Assembly: GCA_043823825.1 (NCBI GenBank)
Contig: JBDRTU010000044.1
Coordinates: 1 to 10,738, forward strand
DNA: 10,738 nucleotides
Direction: 5' to 3'
Origin: JBDRTU01 sp043823825
Lineage (GTDB): Bacteria; Patescibacteriota; Patescibacteriia; Veblenbacterales; UBA10138
Below are positions 5,427 to 10,738 of the stretch, in pieces; position 1 is the stretch's first letter; each line of letters begins with the position of its first letter. Both the position numbers and the translations under genes were made by a program. The notes under the pieces were generated by a model. That model saw nothing but the letters and a program-made list of their open reading frames with translations. It was not told where the DNA came from and ran no database searches.

Positions 5427-5720
5427 ATGACACAAGGACTAGTAACGATCAGACAAAACGGGCTTGTAAAAATGAAAATCATTACTGGTTGCGATGGTGA
5501 AAATACCGCAAAAGTTGCCCGCGTTATTAAAAAACATGGTCAGGTTCCGTCTCTTACCATGGCTTATAACATGGCTATTAGTAAAGGGTTTGGCTCAAAA
5601 GAAGATTGGGTTGTCATTAATGAGACCAATATATTGCATAGGGGCAATGACACCGCATCAGCTGAACTTCATAGGAAATATTTTCAACAGGCGGATTTAA
5701 TCCCAGGTGGGAATTTGTAA
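5427..5720 (+). CDS. Small unrecognised protein, C-terminus probably frameshifted
   Basis: The annotated frame gives 97 aa. AAGGAG (5412-5417) lies 9 nt before ATG 5427, the best SD in the window; an in-frame TTG at 5421 is too close to the SD, so ATG 5427 is chosen. The protein has no membrane segment. It opens with a strand-like GLVTIRQNGLVKMKIITGC, followed by a helical, Lys-rich middle and SKGFGSKEDWVVINETN. As read, it ends in ADLIPGGNL. In the -1 frame, starting within 5690-5695, the DNA reads GGFNPRWEFVTADYVHVVDL-like codons to a TAA at 5750-5752, a more protein-like end that suggests one lost base or a sequencing error. I have a vague recollection of small conserved Patescibacteria proteins with such an ending but cannot name a family. 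It is flanked by terminators on both sides, so it is expressed alone. Confidence 0.7.
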   Translation: MTQGLVTIRQNGLVKMKIITGCDGENTAKVARVIKKHGQVPSLTMAYNMAISKGFGSKEDWVVINETNILHRGNDTASAELHRKYFQQADLIPGGNL

Positions 5721-5776
5721 CAGCTGATTATGTTCATGTTGTAGATTTATAAATGATTGTATTTATAAATTTTATT

Positions 5777-5814
5777 AGAGTCACTACAGTATAAACTGAA
5801 AGTGAATCTTTTTT
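5777..5814 (+). terminator. Intrinsic terminator after the small gene
   Basis: The left arm (5777-5790, AGAGTCACTACAGT) pairs with the right arm (5795-5809, ACTG, then AGTGA, then TCT) in three helical segments of 3, 5 and 4 bp, separated by one mismatch and a small internal loop, around an ATAA loop. A T-run (5808-5814) and further TTATTATT follow. It insulates the small gene from the nusA promoter 35 nt further on. Confidence 0.85.
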
Positions 5815-5848
5815 ATTATTATTGATACACCATCAACCGCTGCAGCCC

Positions 5849-5877
5849 TTGACAACTTTTATTATTAGCTTCATACT
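5849..5877 (+). promoter_or_regulatory. Promoter of the nusA-hppA-tig operon
   Basis: A perfect -35 box TTGACA (5849-5854) is 17 nt from CATACT (5872-5877), four of six matches to TATAAT. The predicted start near 5884 gives a U-rich leader of about 48 nt with no recognisable SD before the nusA ATG. It lies directly after the upstream terminator, as expected for a new transcription unit. Confidence 0.7.
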
Positions 5878-5931
5878 CTAAATTAGACTAGTAGTTTATT
5901 CTATTAGTTATTTTTTTAAAGATTTTATATT

Positions 5932-7254
5932 ATGAAACAATCATCTCCTATTGCTGCAGCTATTCAGCAGATTTGTGAGGAAAAGAATATTCCTGTAGAA
6001 GCAGTATTAGAAACAATTGAACAAGCTCTAGCTGCTGCTTATCGCAAAGATTTTGGTGAGAAAAATGAGAATATTAAAGTAAAGTTTGAACCCGAGACAG
6101 GTACCTCGCAGGTGTTTGATGTAAAAACAGTGGTAACGGGCCCGGCTGAAGGCGAAGAGGAAATTAATGAGAAAAAGGAAATTTTATTGAGTGACGCGTT
6201 GAAAGTGAAAAAAGATGCCAAGGTTGGTGATGAAATTAGAACTAAATTAAAAGTACCAGCAGATTATGGTCGCATGGCTGCGCAAACTGCTAAGCAAGTA
6301 ATTATTCAGCGGTTACGTGAAGCCGAACGTGACGTGGTCTTTGCGGAATTTAAATCAAAAGAAGGACAAGTGTTGCCAGCCAGTATTCAACGAGTGGAAG
6401 GTAGAACCGTTTTTGTTAATTTGGGTCACACAGTGGCGGTAATGCCTTACTCCGAGCAAGTATCGCGCGAGCATTATACTCCGGGTCAGCGTTTGCGGGT
6501 TTATTTAGTAGCAGTTAATGCGGCTGCCAAAGGGCCCGAAGTGTTAGTTTCGCGCGCTCACCCCGAGATAGTCAGGCAACTATTTACTTTAGAAGTTCCA
6601 GAAATTGCTTCTGGCGCAGTAGAAATAAAAGCCATTGCTCGTGAGGCCGGTAGTCGAACTAAAATTGCTGTGGTGGCAAAGGATGAAAATATTGACCCGA
6701 TCGGTTCTTGTGTGGGCCAGCGGGGAACTCGCGTACAAACAGTTATTAATGAGTTGGGTGGAGAGAAAATTGATATTATTGCTTGGAGTGATGATGCCGC
6801 TAAATTTATTACAGCTGCTCTTTCTCCGGCTAAAGTGCAAAATGTTACTCTTAATGAAGAGGAACACACTGCGAAAGTAGAAGTGGCTGAAGATCAACTA
6901 TCATTAGCCATTGGTCGCGGCGGGCAAAATGTTCGCTTAGCAGTGAAATTAACAAGTTGGAGAATTGATATTGTTGGTTCTGGCGGTGAAACAGTTTCGG
7001 CCGAAGGTGAAGTTACACCGACGAGTGACGAAGCGGCTGCTGGCGAAGTAATCAAAAGAGAAAAAGAGAGTACGACCATAGCCAAAGAAGCAGAAGAATC
7101 AGCGACTACTAACGAAAGCGAAGTTGCAGAAGCGGTTTCTGAAGAGCAAGTTGGTACTACCGATCCGGAAGCGATCAAGCCCGCAGTTGAGGCAAGTATA
7201 ATAGAGCCAACAACTAATAAGGAGGAAACTAAAAAAGAGTCTTCTAACACCTAA
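5932..7254 (+). CDS. nusA: Transcription termination/antitermination factor NusA
   Basis: NusA binds RNA polymerase and nascent RNA, and modulates pausing, intrinsic termination and antitermination. This 440-aa protein has the N-terminal RNA polymerase-binding domain (1 to about 135; EKNIPVEAVLETIEQALAAAYRKDFG at the start, then DYGRMAAQTAKQVIIQRLREAER). Next come an S1 domain (about 143-207; GQVLPASIQRVEGRTVFVNLG), KH1 with VGQRG (261-265) and KH2 with AIGRGGQNVR (326-335). The core ends near residue 348. The remaining 90 residues are a low-complexity tail rich in Glu, Ala, Ser and Thr, predicted disordered, which takes the place of the two acidic repeats of E. coli NusA (495 aa). The usual partners rimP and ylxR-infB are not adjacent; hppA follows after 28 nt without a promoter or terminator that I can see. 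There is no SD; the start is set by the N-terminal domain and the promoter. Confidence 0.96.
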   Translation: MKQSSPIAAAIQQICEEKNIPVEAVLETIEQALAAAYRKDFGEKNENIKVKFEPETGTSQVFDVKTVVTGPAEGEEEINEKKEILLSDALKVKKDAKVGDEIRTKLKVPADYGRMAAQTAKQVIIQRLREAERDVVFAEFKSKEGQVLPASIQRVEGRTVFVNLGHTVAVMPYSEQVSREHYTPGQRLRVYLVAVNAAAKGPEVLVSRAHPEIVRQLFTLEVPEIASGAVEIKAIAREAGSRTKIAVVAKDENIDPIGSCVGQRGTRVQTVINELGGEKIDIIAWSDDAAKFITAALSPAKVQNVTLNEEEHTAKVEVAEDQLSLAIGRGGQNVRLAVKLTSWRIDIVGSGGETVSAEGEVTPTSDEAAAGEVIKREKESTTIAKEAEESATTNESEVAEAVSEEQVGTTDPEAIKPAVEASIIEPTTNKEETKKESSNT

Positions 7255-7282
7255 ATTTTAATAATCATTAATTTTTAAGATT

Positions 7283-9298
7283 ATGAGTACAACAGTACTT
7301 TTTGCCTTGGCCGCTTCCGCAGTGGTTATTATTTATGGTTTATTTTTAGTGCGTTGGATTTTAAAATTACCTACTGGTTCTCCGAGAATGCAGGAAATTG
7401 CCAAAGCTATTCAGCAAGGGGCAGGCGCTTATCTTGGCCGCCAGTACCGCACTGTAGCAGTAATTGCCGCTATGTTATTTGTCGCGTTTTTGTTTTGGAA
7501 TTGGCATTTAGCCGTGGCTTTTATTATTGGTGCAGTGTTTTCAGGTTTGGCTGGATTTATTGGTATGAACATTTCAGTTAGGGCCAATGTAAGAACAGCA
7601 GAAGCTGCTAAAAGTGGTTTAGCTTCTGCCTTTAAAGTAGCAGTAGCGGGCGGTGCCGTAACTGGTTTTTTAGTAGTTGGTTTGGGGCTTTTAGGAGTGG
7701 CTGGGATTTTTTGGTGGATGCAGCAGCTGGACGCCAGCTTATCCGATACTGTGCAGGCTTTGATAGGTTTGGGTTTTGGCGGTAGCTTAATTTCAGTTTT
7801 TGCCCGTTTGGGCGGCGGTATTTATACCAAAGCAGCTGATGTTGGGGCGGACATGGTGGGTAAAGTTGAAGCTGGTATTCCTGAAGACGATCCTAGAAAC
7901 CCAGCCGTGATTGCTGACAATGTTGGTGACAATGTTGGTGATTGCGCTGGTATGGCTGCTGACTTATTTGAAACTTATGCTGTCACTACTGTAGCAGCAA
8001 TGCTTTTAGGTTTTTTAGTATTTAAGAATTTTGATCAAGCAGTAATTTATCCTTTAGCCTTGGGTGGTATTGCTATTATTGCTTCGGTGATTGGTAGTTG
8101 GGCTATTCGTTTGGGTGCCAAGAAAAATATTATGGGCGCGCTGTATAAAGGGCTAATTACCAGCGGTTTGTTGGCGGCGATTGGTTTTTACTTTGTTACT
8201 GACAAAATTATGGCTGCCAATGGTTCATATTCGTCGCTTAATATTTTCTTGAGCGCCTTAGTAGGGCTAGCGGTTACTTTTTTATTAGTTCTTATTACAG
8301 AATATTATACCTCAACCAAATACCAGCCGGTAAAATCTATTGCTCAAGCTTCGGAAACTGGCCATGGCACCAATATTATTCGAGGCCTGGCAGTATCAAT
8401 GAAGGCTACAGTTTTGCCGGTGTTGGTAATTGCGGCTGGAATTTTAAGCGCTTACTGGCTGGCTGAACTTTATGGCGTGGCCATTGCTGCCATGAGTATG
8501 TTGTCACTTACAGGTATCATTGTCACTATTGATGCCTATGGTCCTATTACTGATAATGCAGGCGGCATTGCAGAAATGGCTGAACTTCCAGAGTCGGTTC
8601 GTGACATTACCGATCCTTTGGATGCTGTTGGTAATACTACTAAAGCCATTACCAAAGGTTATGCAATTGGTTCTGCTGGTTTGGCTGCCTTAGTGCTGTT
8701 TGCCGCTTATGTTCAGGAATTCGCTAGCCATGGCTTACAGGTAAAATTTGAATTAAGCAACCCTTATGTGTTGGTTGGTTTGTTTATTGGCGGTTTGTTG
8801 CCCTTTTGGTTTGGCGCGCTGGCTATGGAAGCAGTTGGTAAGGTTGCAGGCAGTGTAGTAAAAGAAGTGCGGCGTCAATTTCGGGAAATAAAAGGGATTA
8901 TGGAAGGTACAGCTAAACCTGATTATAGTCGGGCAGTTGATATTGTGACGAAAGGCGCTTTAAAGCAAATGATAGTGCCGGCTTTAATTCCAGTGTTGGC
9001 ACCAATCATAGTTTGGTTTGGTTTAGGTAAGGAAGCTTTGGGTGGTATGTTAGTAGGCAGTATTATTACTGGTTTGTTCTTAGCACTCTCAATGACTTCG
9101 GGCGGCGCAGCTTGGGACAATGCTAAAAAATATATTGAGTCAGGAGAATTTGGCGGGAAGGGTTCGCTTGCTCACCAAGCAGCAGTTACAGGCGATACTG
9201 TTGGCGATCCTTATAAAGATACAGCTGGACCAGCCATGAACCCAATGATTAAAGTTCTAAATGTTGTGGCTTTACTACTAGTATCATTTTTACTGTGA
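7283..9298 (+). CDS. hppA: K+-independent H+-translocating membrane pyrophosphatase
   Basis: This 671-aa, multi-spanning (about 16 helices in the family) membrane pump hydrolyses cytosolic pyrophosphate and exports protons. The substrate-site signature DVGADMVGKVE (residues 187-197) and the DNVGDNVGDCAGMAADLFE block (212-230) are intact. So are TIDAYGPITDNAGGIAEM (415-432) and the late GDTVGDPYKDTAGP motif before the last helix. The cation-dependence signature reads GNTTKAITKG, with Lys454 and Thr457; K+-dependent enzymes have Ala and Gly at these sites, so a K+-independent, proton-pumping type is expected. It could save energy by using the pyrophosphate made in biosynthesis. It lies 28 nt after nusA. 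It ends in tandem stops, TGA-TAA, and its last 16 codons recur in diverged form just before tig. There is no SD. Confidence 0.96.
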   Translation: MSTTVLFALAASAVVIIYGLFLVRWILKLPTGSPRMQEIAKAIQQGAGAYLGRQYRTVAVIAAMLFVAFLFWNWHLAVAFIIGAVFSGLAGFIGMNISVRANVRTAEAAKSGLASAFKVAVAGGAVTGFLVVGLGLLGVAGIFWWMQQLDASLSDTVQALIGLGFGGSLISVFARLGGGIYTKAADVGADMVGKVEAGIPEDDPRNPAVIADNVGDNVGDCAGMAADLFETYAVTTVAAMLLGFLVFKNFDQAVIYPLALGGIAIIASVIGSWAIRLGAKKNIMGALYKGLITSGLLAAIGFYFVTDKIMAANGSYSSLNIFLSALVGLAVTFLLVLITEYYTSTKYQPVKSIAQASETGHGTNIIRGLAVSMKATVLPVLVIAAGILSAYWLAELYGVAIAAMSMLSLTGIIVTIDAYGPITDNAGGIAEMAELPESVRDITDPLDAVGNTTKAITKGYAIGSAGLAALVLFAAYVQEFASHGLQVKFELSNPYVLVGLFIGGLLPFWFGALAMEAVGKVAGSVVKEVRRQFREIKGIMEGTAKPDYSRAVDIVTKGALKQMIVPALIPVLAPIIVWFGLGKEALGGMLVGSIITGLFLALSMTSGGAAWDNAKKYIESGEFGGKGSLAHQAAVTGDTVGDPYKDTAGPAMNPMIKVLNVVALLLVSFLL

Positions 9299-9360
9299 TA
9301 ATTTTTTTTATAGCCACGTCTCGACCCGTTAAATACCGCGGTCAGCGAGATTTCTTCGTG
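9299..9360. other. Non-coding insert between hppA stop and the duplicated hppA tail
   Basis: These 62 bases start with an AT run including eight consecutive Ts (9302-9309). They continue with a GC-richer stretch (about 9311-9360) containing GACC (9323-9326) and GGTC (9340-9343), which can pair, and outer CTC/GAG triplets. The composition differs from both flanking genes. It may be a small repeat or the junction left by recombination; there is no convincing terminator, since the T run precedes the weak stem on this strand. Confidence 0.35.
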
Positions 9361-9414
9361 TTGATTAAAGTTTTGAATGTAGTTGCCTTATTACTCGTTT
9401 CCTTTTTAGTTTAA
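9361..9414 (+). pseudogene. Remnant of a second hppA 3' end (last 16 codons) fused to the tig start
   Basis: Codons 9364-9411 read IKVLNVVALLLVSFLV and stop at TAA 9412-9414. The intact hppA ends IKVLNVVALLLVSFLL. Fifteen of 16 residues agree, while 11 of the 48 bases differ, and eight of the nine changed codons are synonymous. The stop overlaps the tig ATG as TAATG. This is therefore a 3' fragment of an hppA allele that evolved as coding sequence, and not a recent copy. It is in a different frame from the intact gene. A 17-18 codon hydrophobic peptide could in principle be translated from GTG 9358 or TTG 9361, but no SD supports that. Confidence 0.85.
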
Positions 9415-10697
9415 TGAAGATTGATTCTCAAAAGCGGACTGGAGGATCAATAGTAGTCACTTTAGAGCTAGATAATAAAGAACTAGAGCAGCTACAAAAT
9501 CAGGCAGCAGTTAAAGTGTCAACTAGTCATAATATTTCCGGTTTTCGGCCAGGTAAGGCGCCTTATGATTTAATTAAAAAACAACTAGGTGAAACCTCTT
9601 TACAAGAGGAAGTTTTATTATTAGCCGTGAAAAAGTATTATGTACCCTTTGTGATTAAAGAGAAGTTGGAAGTAGTGGACAAACCACAAGTAAAAGCAGC
9701 AGACACTGAACCATTTATTATTCAAATTACTGCCACCCTTTTACCTCAAGTAACTTTGGGTAATTGGCAAAAGGTTCGTATTAAGCCAGAGCCAGAAAAT
9801 ATTCCTGCTGGTAAAGCTGATAAAGTAATTGAAGACTTAAGAGAAAGTCGGGCTAGTGAAGTTTTGGTTAGCAAGCCATCGTCTAAAGGTGATCGAGTGG
9901 AAATAGATTTTCAAGTGTCAGTTGATAATGTTGCTATTGAAGGCGGTCAAGCCACTGGTTATTCAGTAATAATTGGTAAGGGGCAGTTGGTTCCTGGTTT
10001 TGAGGAAAATATAATTGGTTTAAAGGCAGGGGAATCAAAAAAGTTTGATTTACAATTTCCTAAAGACTATCATAAAAATTTGGCTGGCAAAAAAGCGCAA
10101 GTTAATACAAAAGTAAAATCGGTTTATAGCCGCACTTTACCAGAAGCTAATGATGATTTTGCTAAAAATCTGGGCAAGTTCGCTTCTCTTAGTGATCTTA
10201 GGGGAAAAATAGAAAAAAATCTTCAGGATGAGGCTAGGCAGATGTCAGCAGCTCAAGCCGAGAGAAAAATGTTGGACGAAATTTTGCAACAGGTCAGCTT
10301 TACCGATATTCCCGAGTTATTAGTGACTAACGAGGTGGAGGTAATGTTGCGAGAATTTACTCACGGCATCGCTAATAAGGGTTTGGTTTTTGCAGATTAT
10401 CTGAAGTCAATTCACAAAACCATTGATGATTTAAAAAAAGAATTTAAAGAATCAGGACTCAAGCGTGTAAAAATAGCACTGATTATTAGACAACTTGGTA
10501 AAGAGAATAAATTAGCAGTTAGTGATGAGGCTGTAGAAGAAGAATTGTCAAAATTATTGGAGCATTTTGCTGGTCAAACAGATGTGATGGCCAAGTTAGA
10601 TACTACTGATTATCGTGATCACTTAAAGGGTGTATTATCGAATCAGCAAGTAGTTAAGTGGTTGAAGGATCAGTTGATTATAAAAATTACTGACTAG
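9414..10697 (+). CDS. tig: Trigger factor, ribosome-associated chaperone
   Basis: Trigger factor docks at the ribosome exit tunnel and shields nascent chains. This complete 427-aa protein (432 in E. coli) has all three domains. The N-terminal ribosome-binding domain (1 to about 115) carries the signature GFRPGKAP (43-50). A PPIase/FKBP-like domain spans about 155-240 (GDRVEIDFQVSVDN, then GYSVIIGKGQLVPGFEENIIGLKAGESKKFDLQFP). The C-terminal SurA-like helical cradle spans about 245-427 (DDFAKNLGKFASLSDLRGKIEKNL onward). The ATG shares its A with the TAA of the hppA remnant (TAATG), and there is no SD, so translation was probably coupled to an upstream hppA reading frame. With the intact hppA now stopping 115 nt earlier, that coupling may be altered. 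clpP/clpX, frequent neighbours elsewhere, are not in the window. Confidence 0.96.
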   Translation: MKIDSQKRTGGSIVVTLELDNKELEQLQNQAAVKVSTSHNISGFRPGKAPYDLIKKQLGETSLQEEVLLLAVKKYYVPFVIKEKLEVVDKPQVKAADTEPFIIQITATLLPQVTLGNWQKVRIKPEPENIPAGKADKVIEDLRESRASEVLVSKPSSKGDRVEIDFQVSVDNVAIEGGQATGYSVIIGKGQLVPGFEENIIGLKAGESKKFDLQFPKDYHKNLAGKKAQVNTKVKSVYSRTLPEANDDFAKNLGKFASLSDLRGKIEKNLQDEARQMSAAQAERKMLDEILQQVSFTDIPELLVTNEVEVMLREFTHGIANKGLVFADYLKSIHKTIDDLKKEFKESGLKRVKIALIIRQLGKENKLAVSDEAVEEELSKLLEHFAGQTDVMAKLDTTDYRDHLKGVLSNQQVVKWLKDQLIIKITD

Positions 10698-10729
10698 GTC
10701 ATTGCCGAGAATTGTCCCGATCGGGACAA
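10698..10729. repeat. Intergenic palindrome after tig
   Basis: GTCATTGCCGAG (10698-10709) begins immediately after the tig stop, followed by the perfect 18-bp palindrome TTGTCCCGATCGGGACAA (10712-10729), able to form a 7-bp stem with a GATC loop. The first part matches, with one extra C, the GTCATTGCGAG core found on the minus strand at 921-931. The hairpin may help end the operon transcript, but no U-tract is visible before the window ends. Confidence 0.55.
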
Positions 10730-10738
10730 AAGTGGTTA

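Noticed and set aside
5745..5770. Two copies of the 10-bp palindrome ATTTATAAAT, 16 bp apart, resembling an operator pair
   Set aside because: Pure AT sequence in an AT-rich 3' region before a terminator; chance is likely, and the first copy overlaps the probable true end of the small gene.
6558..7250. Several minus-strand and alternate plus frames within nusA
   Set aside because: Low-complexity shadows of the NusA KH domains and acidic tail; no independent start signals or family features.
1..10738. CRISPR array, insertion sequence, tRNA or rRNA
   Set aside because: No regularly spaced direct repeats, transposase-like protein, or tRNA/rRNA signature was found on either strand.

Overview
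The window looks like chromosomal DNA of a bacterium with a small, AT-rich genome, most likely a member of the Candidate Phyla Radiation / Patescibacteria. The supporting signs are AT-rich codon use, compact gene spacing, a NusA with a short acidic tail in place of the enterobacterial C-terminal repeats, a membrane pyrophosphatase next to trigger factor, several small proteins without an assignable family, and a mixture of Shine-Dalgarno (SD) and apparently SD-less starts. This is inference from gene content; no marker in the window fixes the lineage. All major reading frames are closed by normal stops and none needs UGA to be recoded.

Layout. (1) 1-865: a two-gene toxin-antitoxin module. An excisionase-like helix-turn-helix protein is followed by a Doc/Fic-type toxin, behind a promoter region carrying three GTTAAC operator-like boxes and closed by an intrinsic terminator. 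(2) 866-2013: a degenerate intergenic repeat, an unrecognised 125-aa gene on the minus strand, and divergent rnhB (RNase HII). (3) 2014-2280: an intergenic region with a near-perfect 12-bp-arm inverted repeat and a GC-rich block of nested inverted repeats that no gene explains. (4) 2281-3616: a tightly packed set of class I SAM methyltransferase, three-helix membrane protein and yraN. (5) 3619-5267: a monocistronic B12-binding-type radical SAM enzyme with an enlarged iron-sulfur cysteine motif, ended by a strong terminator. (6) 5377-5814: a small gene with a strong SD whose 3' end appears frameshifted, ended by another terminator. (7) 5849-10697: a well-formed promoter driving nusA - hppA - tig, that is transcription elongation/antitermination factor, proton-pumping pyrophosphatase and ribosome-associated chaperone.

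The most notable observations are these. A second, synonymously diverged copy of the last 16 codons of hppA lies between hppA and tig, its stop overlapping the tig start, which looks like a recombination or allele-replacement scar. The radical SAM motif is CX9CX2C where CX3CX2C is expected, and a short direct repeat lies inside the extra segment. The small gene at 5427 has a coding-looking continuation in the -1 frame. The antitoxin has a symmetric operator array. The GC-rich hairpin block at 2064-2205 is unexplained. I see no clearly new multi-gene defence or mobile system here; most of the window is housekeeping genes plus one toxin-antitoxin module.
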